DNA of 64,000 bases from Lachnospiraceae bacterium (GCA_910576335.1 CAJTIU010000002.1:237482-301481); one strand, 5' to 3'; counted from the first letter of the stretch, positions 27,724-37,693 are shown. The notes: a model not told the origin generated them from the letters alone. Numbers and translations are program-made.

Positions 27724-27903
27724 TTATTTCCGTTTTGTCAAAGTTTCTCCCATTCCCTCCAAAATTCCCTGCATCAGGATGCTCAAACCAAATAGCGGTT
27801 CACTTACTGAAATAAGAGCAAGGACTCTGCCACTTAATCTTGTAGCTTGTCCATCATCTGTAAATACGTTGTCAACAAAAAAGTTTACCAACATATCTTT
27901 CAT
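27724..27903 (-). pseudogene. Truncated MATE-transporter fragment heading the Septu operon
   Basis: A 59-aa ORF (starts at 27903 or 27894) has text typical of an internal MATE efflux segment: VFTDDGQATRLSGRVLA, then SEPLFGLSILMQGILEGMGET. Full MATE proteins are about 450 aa with 12 helices; no further MATE sequence is visible before or after. It ends 25 bp before ptuA and shares its promoter. AGGAG lies right before the ATGs, so a peptide could be made. Most likely it is a remnant left when the defence genes were inserted. Confidence 0.65.
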
Positions 27904-27940
27904 CTCCTAAATTTTGGAAAGTAGAGATTTCCCTACTTGT

Positions 27941-27969
27941 ATTATATGCAACTGCCAAAGAAAAATCAA
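27941..27969 (-). promoter_or_regulatory. Promoter of the MATE fragment-ptuAB unit
   Basis: On the minus strand TTGATT, a 17-nt spacer and TATAAT (plus-strand positions 27964-27969 and 27941-27946). Just downstream of the -10 is an inverted repeat, AAGTAG-N8-CTACTT (about 27919-27938), which could be an operator. Confidence 0.6.
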
Positions 27970-27994
27970 ATGAATTTCAAAGAATGCCAAGCAA

Positions 27995-28032
27995 TTTGGG
28001 ACGGGGCATTTTTAAAAATGCCCCGTCCCAAA
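27995..28032. repeat. 38-bp dispersed palindrome, copy 3
   Basis: tttgggacggggcattttt and its exact complement, starting 5 bp beyond the stop of the giant LRR/Ig gene. Pairing extends by one more base on each side. It is the third member of the stop-codon-abutting palindrome family. Confidence 0.9.
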
Positions 28033-28037
28033 TTCAG

Positions 28038-31000
28038 TTATTTTAGTTTCATTGTTTTCTTATACCCGGTTTTACTGCCAAGTAATTTTTTATACTGCTT
28101 CATCTTTTTACGCGGAACCTTAAACACAGCCTTTTTATTGATATTTTTAAATGTATTCCTCCCGATGCTTTTTAGTGCTGTACCCTTAATGGTAACTTTC
28201 GATAGTTTTTTACAGCCAGAAAAGGCTTCTTTTCCGATCTTCTTCACGTTCTTTCCGATGGAAACAGATTTCAGATTTTTGTTGTTTTTAAATGCCTTTG
28301 CTTCGATTCCTGTCACCTTGAAGGTCTGTCCGTCGATCTTTACTGTTGCAGAAACTGTAACAGATTTTTTTCCTGTACTGGCTGGCTTTACAAATGTAAC
28401 CTCCTTTTTTGCTGAATTAGCTGTAATCTTATAGGTTCCCGAAGAGAGTTTCCTTTTGCTTCCTACAGAAAGGGAGGGTCTGTTATTTCCTCCTGTTGTT
28501 CCAGGTCTTCCAGATGTTCCGGGATTGACCGGAGTGACGGGCTTATCTGGATTCACTGGCGGATTTGAGTCATCCGGCTTATCAGGATCCACGGGTGGAT
28601 TTGGGTCATCCGGCTTATCCGGATCTACAGGCGGATTCGTTTTTTTACTTACCTGTACCGTGCACTGTGCTGTCACTTCGCTTTCATCTTCTGCCATTAC
28701 AGTAATAACCGCGGTTCCCTCTCCGGTTGCTGTAACCACACCGTTAGAATCCACCGTTGCCACCTCTTCATGGTCGGATTTCCAGATAAGAGGCGTATCC
28801 GCTGCTTCCTCAGGCAGAATTTCTGCTGTTAGTTTCTCCTGGCCGCCAATATCCAGGGACAACTGTGTCTTTCCAAGCCGGATGTCTGTCACCTGTACCT
28901 TCACAGGAAGAACCTGGATCTTATATTCTACCCTTCTGCCTCCGTTCTCTGATATTGCCATTAGGGTAACTTCACCGGCTCCAACTGCTGTTACGGTTCC
29001 TTCCTGAGTAACGGTTGCAACTTCTTTATTACTGCTGAGCCAGATCACTTTCTGATTGGTAGCATCTGCCGGATATACCTCTGCTGACAGTACAAACTGT
29101 TTTCCTGCTTCTATGGTCTGATCCTGTGAAAGATCACCTTCCGAAGGTATAACGGATACATTTTCCACTGGAACGGTATCCTCTGCCATAGCGGTAACCG
29201 TCACCTCGCAGTCTGCCGTGTATCCGCCGTCCTCTGTCGTTGCCGTGATCGTCGTGGTTCCTTCTGCAACACCGCTTACAATGCCTGTCTCCGGATCTAC
29301 TTCTGCAATCTCTTCATCACTGGTGCTCCATGTAACGGTCTGGTTCTTTGCTGTCTCTGGCTCTACAAATGCCTCCAGTAATGCACAGTTTCCTTCTTCT
29401 ATAGACAAAGTCTCCTTTGAAAGCGTTACGCCGGTAACATCCTGTCCGGGCGCTGGCTCTGTTACGGTTACGGTACATGCTGCCGTGTAGCTGCCGTCTT
29501 CTGTTGTGGCTGTAATGATGGCGGTCCCGGCTTTTTTTGCAGTTACCGTTCCATCTGATACTGCTGCCACCTCTTCGTTGTCGGAAGCCCAGGTGATATT
29601 CTGATTATTGGCTCCTTCCGGGGAAATGGATGCGGTAAGCTTATAGGTATCCTTTACGTCCATACTAAGTTTCTTCTTGTCAAGACTGATACCCGTTACT
29701 TTAATTTTCTCGTCAATTACCTCGACTTCAAATGTACCTTTTATAGAAGGATCTTCCAAGAGTGATACCTCAATAATGGTCTTTCCCTTCTTGAGCCCCT
29801 GGACGCTTCCTTTCTGATCCACTGTTGCTATATCCGGATTTTCTGACTGCCATTTTAACTCTTCTGCCTTTATTGACCGATTATCTGTATCCATACATGT
29901 TAACAGCATCGTTGTTCCTATCTTCAATGTCTTTTCACCAGTAAGCCTCAATCCATAATTTCGTCCTCTGACAATCACCCTGCATGTTTTTTCAATATTT
30001 CCAATCTTTACTGTAGCTGTACATTCACCACTTTTAACTGCTTTTAACACACCATCATTTCGAACTGTTGCTACACTTTCATCCGAAGATGACCATGTAA
30101 CATCTGAATTACAATCTTCGGGACTAATTGTAATAGCTAACTGGACAGAATCTCCTTCCGTGAGAATGTACTTTTCCTTTAACATCTCAACAGCTTCTAC
30201 ATCCACAATCTTTTCAACAAATGCCATCCCCTTTTTGTTTGCATATTCTTCTGCATAGCTTCCCTTTACACCATATATCGTAATCTCCTCTGGGTATGAA
30301 AATGCGTTGTCAGAGATGGATGTGACATTTTTAGGAATTGAAATATTCTTTAGCCTGGTACAATTCTTAAAGGCTTCATTTCCAATGCTATTTACCCCAT
30401 ATGGTATGATTAGGTTATTCAAATATGTACATCCTTCAAATGTATTATCCCGTATTTCATGTATACCTGTGCTTAAACGGATTTTCTCAATACTTGTACA
30501 ATTAAGGAAGGCTGCCTTCCCGATGTTGAAAATACTGTCGCTCATCTTTACATCCGTCAGTTCTTTACAATCCTCAAAAGCATTACTCCAAATATAATTA
30601 CCCTTTAAATCTACACTGGTAAGTCGTATGCATTTCTTAAATGCATTATTTTCCACTCCAACAAACCCTTCAGGCACTATAATGCTTTTTAAATTTTCGC
30701 AACCTTCAAATGCGCTAGTATCAAAATATTGAAGAGATGACGGCAATTCTATTTTCTCTAGACTGGTACAGTCCTTGAATGTTCCGGCCTGTATATAAAT
30801 TTTATCCTTTTGCAGTTTTACCTCTTTTAGTAAGCGGCAACCTGCAAATATATTTGAACCCATATATTGAACCGTATCTGGTATTTCTATTTTTTCTAGC
30901 GATTTGCAGTTTGCAAATGACGCATTTCCTATTTTATATAGTTTCTGTGGTAAAATAACATTTTCTAATGCTGACGCATTCAAAAATGCATTGTCACCTA

Positions 31001-33890
31001 TTTCCGTTACGGTATCAGGAAAAACTAACTTTTCCAAACTTGCATGGTTATGAAACAATTCATTTGGAACTTTCTGCATTCCATCTTCTAAACTAATCTG
31101 TTTCAATTTGGGACATTCAACAAAAGGACTTTCTGTTGTATTCGTACCCATTATCCATCCGTCATAGTATTTTGGAACGCTTATTAAAGTCTTAGGAATT
31201 GTAATTGTCTGCAAAGAGGAACAATCACGAAAAGCCCATGTACCCAAAATCTTTAGCTTTGAAGGTAATTGGATATTTGTAAAACTATGACATGATATAA
31301 AGGCGCAACTCCCTATTTCAACAACCGAATCTGGAATGTCAATATTTTCTAACGATACACACCCTCTGAATGCCATTACCTCAATTTTAGTAAGTGATTC
31401 TGGCAAATGAATCTTTCGAAGCGATTTACATAAATTGAACGCGTGATAACCAATAACCGAAACCGTATCCGGTATAACAATCTCTTCAATTCCTGTACAA
31501 CCATTAAATAAATTATGTGCTATTGACGTTATCCCTTTGGCAAACTTTACTTCTTTTAAATTATCACAGCCATAAAACATTCCTTTTTGAAACGAATCTA
31601 CTGTATAATGATAATCTGGATAGTAATCGTTTTCCTCTATGTATTTGGATATTTCCACACTATTCAGTGAATCACATTCTCCAAAGCATTCTGAGCCATA
31701 CCGTTCAAGATACTTAGGCAAAACTAAATCAACAAGTCTATTACATCCATAAAAAGCCTGCTCCTTAATATATGTTATGTTATCACTTAAGTTTAAATGT
31801 TTTAAACCACAATTATAAAAAGCACGGTATTTTATTTGAGTAACATAGTCAGGTATCTGTATATCATTCAGTGAAGTTGTATTAGCAAATACTCCTTCAT
31901 CAATATATGTATACTTATTATTGTCCGGCAATATAACATTCTCAAGATTACTGCACCCATTGAATGCATCTATCCCGATACTGATCACCGCATCCGGAAT
32001 TACAACCGATCCCAGGCTCTTATTATTTCTAAATGCACCTTGCCCAATTGCTGTAACGGGATAACCGTCCAACTCCTCTGGAATCGTCAGCGTGTATGCA
32101 TTCCCGTTATACTTTGTGATCGTTGCATTCCCTGCATCGTCAACAGTATATTTAAAAATTGGAATCTCAGCCTCTTCAAATGGCGCTATAAACCAGTCAC
32201 TTCCGTAAGTGCCTGAGCTATTCATTGAAGAATAATATCCTCTCTTCCCTACATGTGAGCTGCTGTCAGTACGCTTACACGCAGACACCGTGTTGTTATC
32301 TTCAATATGGTAATAGCGGCGTATGGGACTATTGGATTCTGTATAAATTGGTATGGTATCTGCTGCTACCTGTTGACCAAATACAATCACAGAGTAGCCT
32401 GCCGTTGCATACATATGCGCACCGAGATCCATACACACCTCGGGCTTCTTCCCATCCGTATATATCTCTATATCGGCATCAGCTTTTACTCCTGCCTCTC
32501 CGTAAATCGTTCCTTTAGCCATTAAAGGTATCTGAATAGCAAAGGCTACCTTACAAGCCGCCTTCAACTCCACATGCGCCGAAATCTCTGGATCAGCTGT
32601 CTTGAAATTCTTTATCTTCCTAATTCCCTGTCCTCTTACTTTCTCAATACCGGCTTCAAATCTAGATGTAATTAATACACTGATTGAACCCTCGGCAGAG
32701 TATATCATATCAACGTAAACTTCTCCCACCCCTGCAATGGGAATTGTACCCATCCGAAGCGTCAGACTGCCTTCACCCTTGATATCGCAGCTTCCTTTTG
32801 CCTTTCCACTGATAGAAAACAACCAGTCTCCGAAACCATTTACCCTATAATTTACTTTAATATTTGAAACCGTACATCCTATCTTTCCGTTTTTTATTTT
32901 TTGAAAACATTTAATATCCCGTATTTTTTTGCTACCTTGTATCCTGGCTGCTCTCGCACGTTCCGATGTATCCGCCGCTTCCTCTACTGTACCGTCTTCG
33001 TAATTGATATCCACGATAATATCATCCGATGCAGGCACAAAGTTTCCAAGGTTAGCCTCTATCACGCCTTCTGCATCATATTTCTTCACCACGGTATCAT
33101 AGTCCACATCCTCGGTCTGTACCTCAATGCCATATGATTTTGAAGCAATGCCCACTGCCTTATATACATATGCCAGGCCATTAGAAAAGACAGCAAAAGT
33201 ATCCCCTTCCGCAAGCTCTACCGAATGATCATAGATCAGAACCTTATGATCCTCTGTCAGTTCCACAGAGATTTCTTCCGGCACTACAATCACTCCTTCT
33301 GCGAACTCATAAGTATTCTTATGGTTCTCATCAATCTCAGATGCCGCAAGCACACTCTTTGCAAAGGCAACCATACTGTTCTTTTCTGCTTCCGTAACTG
33401 CCTTGTCCGGCTGAAAGGCTCCGTCTATCAAGGTGAACCATCCTTGATTCAGCGCAACCTGGTCTGACTGGATGTATTTTAAGCTGTCCTGGTCATTCAT
33501 TGTATACTGGGCATTTTCCTCCAGCTCGTATCCCAGACAGAAATTCAGTGTCTGCGCCGCAAACTCACGGCTAACCGGATCCTTTGGCTTAAATTCTTCC
33601 CCTGCCTCCAGGTCAATCACACCAAAATTCACCGCTGTCAGAATATCACGGTAATATGTAACCGTTGATTCCGAAACATCCTTATAATAATCATCCGGCA
33701 CCAGTTCCCCTTCTATCTTCATCTGGAAGGTATCCACCAGTGTATGGATCCATTCCTCCCGGGATATGGAATCCGCTGCCTGTACTGTATTGCTTCCGTT
33801 CTGGCATAGCATGCCTGCAAGAAATATAGCACAGTATGTCATAACTATAACAAATACAGCTGAAAATATCTTTTTCTCTCTTCGTCTCAT
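28038..33890 (-). CDS. Giant SLH-like / LRR / Ig-like surface protein
   Basis: 1950 aa. The signal peptide (cleavage near VQAA) is followed by two or three S-layer-homology-like motifs (about 45-195; DPVSREFAAQTLNF), then a beta-rich region (about 200-570) and about 20 BspA-type LRR_5 repeats (about 590-1230). Six Big2-like Ig domains follow (about 1230-1730, each ending TVTV or similar). A proline-rich linker with repeated VDPDKPDD units (about 1740-1800) leads to a C-terminal LRR_5 cap with a basic tail. SLH domains would anchor it to the cell wall. The C-terminal cap closely resembles that of the RCC1 protein. AAGGAG lies 10 nt before the start. Confidence 0.9.
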   Translation of the reverse strand: MRRREKKIFSAVFVIVMTYCAIFLAGMLCQNGSNTVQAADSISREEWIHTLVDTFQMKIEGELVPDDYYKDVSESTVTYYRDILTAVNFGVIDLEAGEEFKPKDPVSREFAAQTLNFCLGYELEENAQYTMNDQDSLKYIQSDQVALNQGWFTLIDGAFQPDKAVTEAEKNSMVAFAKSVLAASEIDENHKNTYEFAEGVIVVPEEISVELTEDHKVLIYDHSVELAEGDTFAVFSNGLAYVYKAVGIASKSYGIEVQTEDVDYDTVVKKYDAEGVIEANLGNFVPASDDIIVDINYEDGTVEEAADTSERARAARIQGSKKIRDIKCFQKIKNGKIGCTVSNIKVNYRVNGFGDWLFSISGKAKGSCDIKGEGSLTLRMGTIPIAGVGEVYVDMIYSAEGSISVLITSRFEAGIEKVRGQGIRKIKNFKTADPEISAHVELKAACKVAFAIQIPLMAKGTIYGEAGVKADADIEIYTDGKKPEVCMDLGAHMYATAGYSVIVFGQQVAADTIPIYTESNSPIRRYYHIEDNNTVSACKRTDSSSHVGKRGYYSSMNSSGTYGSDWFIAPFEEAEIPIFKYTVDDAGNATITKYNGNAYTLTIPEELDGYPVTAIGQGAFRNNKSLGSVVIPDAVISIGIDAFNGCSNLENVILPDNNKYTYIDEGVFANTTSLNDIQIPDYVTQIKYRAFYNCGLKHLNLSDNITYIKEQAFYGCNRLVDLVLPKYLERYGSECFGECDSLNSVEISKYIEENDYYPDYHYTVDSFQKGMFYGCDNLKEVKFAKGITSIAHNLFNGCTGIEEIVIPDTVSVIGYHAFNLCKSLRKIHLPESLTKIEVMAFRGCVSLENIDIPDSVVEIGSCAFISCHSFTNIQLPSKLKILGTWAFRDCSSLQTITIPKTLISVPKYYDGWIMGTNTTESPFVECPKLKQISLEDGMQKVPNELFHNHASLEKLVFPDTVTEIGDNAFLNASALENVILPQKLYKIGNASFANCKSLEKIEIPDTVQYMGSNIFAGCRLLKEVKLQKDKIYIQAGTFKDCTSLEKIELPSSLQYFDTSAFEGCENLKSIIVPEGFVGVENNAFKKCIRLTSVDLKGNYIWSNAFEDCKELTDVKMSDSIFNIGKAAFLNCTSIEKIRLSTGIHEIRDNTFEGCTYLNNLIIPYGVNSIGNEAFKNCTRLKNISIPKNVTSISDNAFSYPEEITIYGVKGSYAEEYANKKGMAFVEKIVDVEAVEMLKEKYILTEGDSVQLAITISPEDCNSDVTWSSSDESVATVRNDGVLKAVKSGECTATVKIGNIEKTCRVIVRGRNYGLRLTGEKTLKIGTTMLLTCMDTDNRSIKAEELKWQSENPDIATVDQKGSVQGLKKGKTIIEVSLLEDPSIKGTFEVEVIDEKIKVTGISLDKKKLSMDVKDTYKLTASISPEGANNQNITWASDNEEVAAVSDGTVTAKKAGTAIITATTEDGSYTAACTVTVTEPAPGQDVTGVTLSKETLSIEEGNCALLEAFVEPETAKNQTVTWSTSDEEIAEVDPETGIVSGVAEGTTTITATTEDGGYTADCEVTVTAMAEDTVPVENVSVIPSEGDLSQDQTIEAGKQFVLSAEVYPADATNQKVIWLSSNKEVATVTQEGTVTAVGAGEVTLMAISENGGRRVEYKIQVLPVKVQVTDIRLGKTQLSLDIGGQEKLTAEILPEEAADTPLIWKSDHEEVATVDSNGVVTATGEGTAVITVMAEDESEVTAQCTVQVSKKTNPPVDPDKPDDPNPPVDPDKPDDSNPPVNPDKPVTPVNPGTSGRPGTTGGNNRPSLSVGSKRKLSSGTYKITANSAKKEVTFVKPASTGKKSVTVSATVKIDGQTFKVTGIEAKAFKNNKNLKSVSIGKNVKKIGKEAFSGCKKLSKVTIKGTALKSIGRNTFKNINKKAVFKVPRKKMKQYKKLLGSKTGYKKTMKLK

Positions 33891-33954
33891 TTCCTTTTTT
33901 CTCCTTCATATTTTTGTCAACCTGAAACTATAGCATAAAAAATGGCTTTACGCG

Positions 33955-34020
33955 CTGATCATCATATTCCCACAGAATATGCAGTTCAGAGCATTCTCAA
34001 CCCATGAACCGTAACTTTTC
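33955..34020. repeat. Direct repeat, left copy, upstream of the RelB-like gene
   Basis: A roughly 60-bp sequence including catattcc-cacr-gaatatg (itself an inverted repeat) and ending in gaaccgtaac recurs at 34476-34535 with a few changes and a 5-bp insertion. The two copies bracket the antitoxin gene. Confidence 0.8.
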
Positions 34021-34056
34021 ACCCTTCCTTCGCCTCGTCACATGTAATACATACGC

Positions 34057-34085
34057 TTGCTTTCAGCATACATTAGTGCTATGAT
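34057..34085 (+). promoter_or_regulatory. Promoter of the RelB/DinJ-like gene
   Basis: TTGCTT at 34057-34062, a 17-nt spacer and TATGAT at 34080-34085, 33 bp before the ATG. Confidence 0.55.
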
Positions 34086-34118
34086 AATCACAATTCGAAT
34101 ACGAAAGGAGACCTATCT

Positions 34119-34388
34119 ATGGCACTTGCAACCTTAACCGCAAGGGTAGATGAAAAAGACAAGGCTAGCTTTGACACCTTCTGTTCCAATGTCGGCCTCA
34201 ATACTTCTACCGCAATCAATCTTTTTGTGAAAGCAGTTTTACGCGAAAACCGCATCCCATTTGAAATCGCCCAGACTACCGATCCCTTCTTCTCCGAGGC
34301 GAACATGGCCTATGTGAAGAAATCTGTCCAGGAACTAAAAGCCGGGAAAGGCTCTGCCCATGAGCTGATCGAGAGGGACGATGCGTGA
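34119..34388 (+). CDS. RelB/DinJ-family antitoxin (orphan)
   Basis: 89 aa. The N terminus (LATLTARVDEKDKASFDTFC) is the ribbon-helix-helix DNA-binding part typical of RelB/DinJ. The phrase STAINLFVKAVLRENRIPFE is the family's signature helix. The C-terminal half normally wraps a RelE/YafQ-type toxin. No toxin gene follows: only a 28-codon frame (34381-34467) overlaps the stop, in the position a toxin start would occupy. AAAGGAG precedes the ATG. It is the only plus-strand gene in about 25 kb and is bracketed by direct repeats. Confidence 0.88.
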   Translation: MALATLTARVDEKDKASFDTFCSNVGLNTSTAINLFVKAVLRENRIPFEIAQTTDPFFSEANMAYVKKSVQELKAGKGSAHELIERDDA

Positions 34389-34475
34389 ACCCCCTGCCAA
34401 TCCCTGCCTGTATTCGAGACGGGGATTTCTCCCACAATCCAAAACCATAGCAGAAAATACCTTTTGAGTGGGATG

Positions 34476-34535
34476 CCTGTCATCATATTCCCACGGAATA
34501 TGCAGTGGAGTTCAGCGCATTCCTAACCCACGAAC
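34476..34535. repeat. Direct repeat, right copy, downstream of the RelB-like gene
   Basis: Matches 33955-34020, including the catattcc-cacg-gaatatg hairpin and gaaccgtaac end. It lies between the orphan antitoxin and the stop codon of the CHAP protein gene. Confidence 0.8.
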
Positions 34536-34543
34536 CGTAACAT

Positions 34544-37500
34544 TTACCTCTTAATCTTCACCCCCTTCGCTCCTGTAAATGTACTATAATATTTCTGCCC
34601 GTTCACTACCTTGTAAGCACGTATTTTATAATAATACTGCCTTCTGTTTTTTAATTTGCTGTTCGTATAGCTTGTGGTACTGCCCTTTTTGATTGTTTTT
34701 ATTTTCTTATATTTCCCGCTCTTTTTTGTGCTTCTGTAAATCTCATATCCGTTGACATTCCTGACTTTTTTCCACGTAATCCTCGCCTTTTTCTTTTTAA
34801 TATTCTTTACTTTCAGTCCGGAAGGCTTCTTCACTGACACTTGATCCTTTATTATGCCTCCTGACGGCTGTGATACCGGCGGTTTTAATCCTGACGAACC
34901 TGACGGCTTTGTCTCCGGCGGATTGGGCTTTGATGGATTGGGCTTCGATGGCTTTTCGTCAGTTTTTCCCGGAGTAATTGTAAAGCTTTTTGTAACACTT
35001 CCGGTATTTGCCCCGATTCCTTTTACTGTCACTTTCCCGGTTCCTGCCTCCACATTATTGCTATATACTACAGTATAATCTGCCCCTTCTTTTAACCCCT
35101 TGACCGTAACAGAAGGACACTTTTCTGTCCCGTCATACTCAAAAATATTCTGATCCAGGCTGATTTCCTGACAGGCAATATTTACTTTCGCATCAATCGT
35201 ATAAGCCGCCACATATCCTCCGTCTACCGTTGTCGCTGTGACCGTGGCGGTTCCACCTTTTAAGACATCAATATATGCCTTTGATCCGTAATTAAGCATG
35301 AGGCTCTCGTTCAGGAATAGAACCTCCGGATCATCCACACTCCAGTAAATCTGACGGTCTGTAGCATTTGCAGGTGCAAGAGATGCTTCCAGACAGATTG
35401 TCCTGCTTTGAGATGCATCGTCATATGACACTGTTCTTGTAAATTCTTCATGGCCTTCTATTAAAATTCCTTTCACAGGAACCTTTACACCGGTTCTTAT
35501 AACCTTCTTTCCTTCTGCGGTCAGACAGCGGTCTGCACAGGAACCTCTCTGTACATGATACTCAATATTTTTATTGTCGCTGATATCTTCAATATAGGAC
35601 ACAGAAGCCGGAATTGTCAGGCTTTTCAGATTCGGGCATCCCATAAAAGCGGTCGGTCCGATAAATTCTGTTCCTTCCGGTATGGTAACGTCCGTAAGCT
35701 CCGTAAAATACATGCATGACCCTCCCCATATTGCGAGAGTCGTATCCGGAAATACCACTGACCGGATCCGTTCGTAGCGCTCCTGTTCATCCGTACTCAG
35801 TGAATTTAACATCACTTCATAGACAGGATATCCGCCCAGATAATCTGGAACGATAAGATCAGTTTCATTTCCCACATATGCATTGATTCGCACATATTTT
35901 TCTTCGCCAGCTGTCAAAATACTGTACTCCCAGTCTTCCTCCACGATATCCGGGTCATCTGGAACTGCGCTCTTTTCAATGGTAAACGTAATGGTGTTAC
36001 TTATCTCATGGCTAAAGCTGTTATAGGATTCCAGCGAGGCTTCATAATATCCTTCCGGCAATACCAGCTCGTAAGACGTTGCCTTTCCGGCATCAATCTC
36101 TTTATAGAGCGCTGTATTCCCCTTTTCTCCATTGTTAATTCTGATACGGTATCCAGATGCACCTTTCGCCTCTGTCCAGCTAAAAGCTGTCTTTGTGTCA
36201 GACTTGCCTGCACTGACTGAGAGTGTTGACTTTCCGGCTTTATCAGCCGTGTATATGGCAAGCATCTGGGCCGCATTATTGTCACTGTAATCCCAAAGAT
36301 GCACATTGCTACCGATTGCGCTGTCATTATTAAACACATCAAGAACCCTGTCTGCATGCTTTGGCTTCAATACATATTTCCCACTCCAGGCTCCGTAAAT
36401 ATACCACTTCTGGCTGTCCGCAGCTTTCCATTCACTGACTATAATATTCGTCCCATTTGCCTGTCCGCCAGACTGGACTGTAAGCGCCCTGTTATCCAAA
36501 CAGTTCAGAATTCCATAAGAACCATCAGCCTGCTTTATGAAATGCCAGATATCAGAACCGTCTTCCATTCCATTCTTCGTTACTTCAACATTTCCTCCCA
36601 CATTTCCCAGGTGAACCCAGCCTTCATTTTTTATCACCGCTGCATATAAATCCGCACCCAGATCGACTGGTGTCAGGGACTCGTACCACTTCGGGGGAAT
36701 GGTTGAGTATGTCTGCTGGTCTGTATAGGTTGTACTTCCTCCGTTATTGTATATTGCAAACATCTGATACTTATATATGGTGTTCGCCTGCACACTGATC
36801 CCAAGCTCTTTGTTCATGTAGAACCACATCTCAACTCCGTCTCTTGTATGCGAAGCAGGGTTGATTTCCTCATAGTGCTCTTTAATCAGGTTGTCATTCG
36901 CGTCCCATATGTAGACACCTACTGTCGTAATATAAACTCCTCCCGGGTTCCGGATATAGCCGTTTATCTTTGCTTCCGTCCCGGAGGCCTCGCTGATTCC
37001 CCGAACTTCGATCCAGGGGTCTTGCGTGGGAGACGAACCGGAAAAATTTGGTCTGATAACTCCCCAGTAGGAATTTCCGATTTTGTTGTACGCATAATTT
37101 ACATTTCTTACGTACTGGGCATAATCAATATTCTGATGGTATGTCGAATAGGTGGATTCGAAAATGGCAACATGCCCATAGGGATTGTCCGAATTTCCAG
37201 AGTATACCAGTATATCCCCCATCTGCGGAACCGCGCCCTGAATACGGTTCCAGCCTGCCGGCAGCGCATTCCATGCATAATCACACCCATTTCCTGATGC
37301 AGGGCTGACTCCCAGATATGCATAATATGCCATGATCAGATCCACACATTGTGCTCCGTATACGCCGTCATAGTCGATTGCCTGTCCCAGTTTTGACTTC
37401 ACCCATGCAATGGCATCTGCCTGGGAACGGCTTGTTGCATAAGTCTGGGTTTCCCGGGGTTGTTTTACTTCGTCAGTCTCCTCTGCCACGGCTTCTGTAC

Positions 37501-37561
37501 AACACATTCCAATTGTTAATATAAATGACAAAAATAATGCCAACAGTTTTTGTTTTGTCAT
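34544..37561 (-). CDS. Secreted CHAP amidase/peptidase with ricin-type lectin, LRR, Ig and FN3 modules
   Basis: 1005 aa. The signal peptide is followed by a CHAP domain (about 45-175) with catalytic Cys72 in GAQCVDL and His130 in YGHVAIF, so it should cut peptidoglycan amide bonds. A domain at about 180-285 resembles an Ig fold. A ricin-type beta-trefoil (about 300-430; QKWYIYG) may bind glycans. An FN3-like part (about 440-530), a short LRR_5 stretch (about 545-680), Ig/YDG-type repeats and a Pro/Lys linker follow, then a C-terminal FN3 ending in a basic tail. This FN3 cap resembles those of the M23 protein and the remnant at 52647. Confidence 0.9.
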   Translation of the reverse strand: MTKQKLLALFLSFILTIGMCCTEAVAEETDEVKQPRETQTYATSRSQADAIAWVKSKLGQAIDYDGVYGAQCVDLIMAYYAYLGVSPASGNGCDYAWNALPAGWNRIQGAVPQMGDILVYSGNSDNPYGHVAIFESTYSTYHQNIDYAQYVRNVNYAYNKIGNSYWGVIRPNFSGSSPTQDPWIEVRGISEASGTEAKINGYIRNPGGVYITTVGVYIWDANDNLIKEHYEEINPASHTRDGVEMWFYMNKELGISVQANTIYKYQMFAIYNNGGSTTYTDQQTYSTIPPKWYESLTPVDLGADLYAAVIKNEGWVHLGNVGGNVEVTKNGMEDGSDIWHFIKQADGSYGILNCLDNRALTVQSGGQANGTNIIVSEWKAADSQKWYIYGAWSGKYVLKPKHADRVLDVFNNDSAIGSNVHLWDYSDNNAAQMLAIYTADKAGKSTLSVSAGKSDTKTAFSWTEAKGASGYRIRINNGEKGNTALYKEIDAGKATSYELVLPEGYYEASLESYNSFSHEISNTITFTIEKSAVPDDPDIVEEDWEYSILTAGEEKYVRINAYVGNETDLIVPDYLGGYPVYEVMLNSLSTDEQERYERIRSVVFPDTTLAIWGGSCMYFTELTDVTIPEGTEFIGPTAFMGCPNLKSLTIPASVSYIEDISDNKNIEYHVQRGSCADRCLTAEGKKVIRTGVKVPVKGILIEGHEEFTRTVSYDDASQSRTICLEASLAPANATDRQIYWSVDDPEVLFLNESLMLNYGSKAYIDVLKGGTATVTATTVDGGYVAAYTIDAKVNIACQEISLDQNIFEYDGTEKCPSVTVKGLKEGADYTVVYSNNVEAGTGKVTVKGIGANTGSVTKSFTITPGKTDEKPSKPNPSKPNPPETKPSGSSGLKPPVSQPSGGIIKDQVSVKKPSGLKVKNIKKKKARITWKKVRNVNGYEIYRSTKKSGKYKKIKTIKKGSTTSYTNSKLKNRRQYYYKIRAYKVVNGQKYYSTFTGAKGVKIKR

Positions 37562-37693
37562 ACGCTTTCTCCTCTCTTTCTTATTTTGTTATCTTCTGTG
37601 TTTTCCCAGATATTCCCTTCTTTTGCAGTATCTTCCTCTTTTTAAAAATTTTTCATCCTCTTTCATTTGATTATTTTTCAACCACTTTCCTTA

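Noticed and set aside
34381-34467. 28-codon frame overlapping the antitoxin stop as a toxin
   Set aside because: Too short, with no RelE/YafQ features; at most a remnant of the toxin start.
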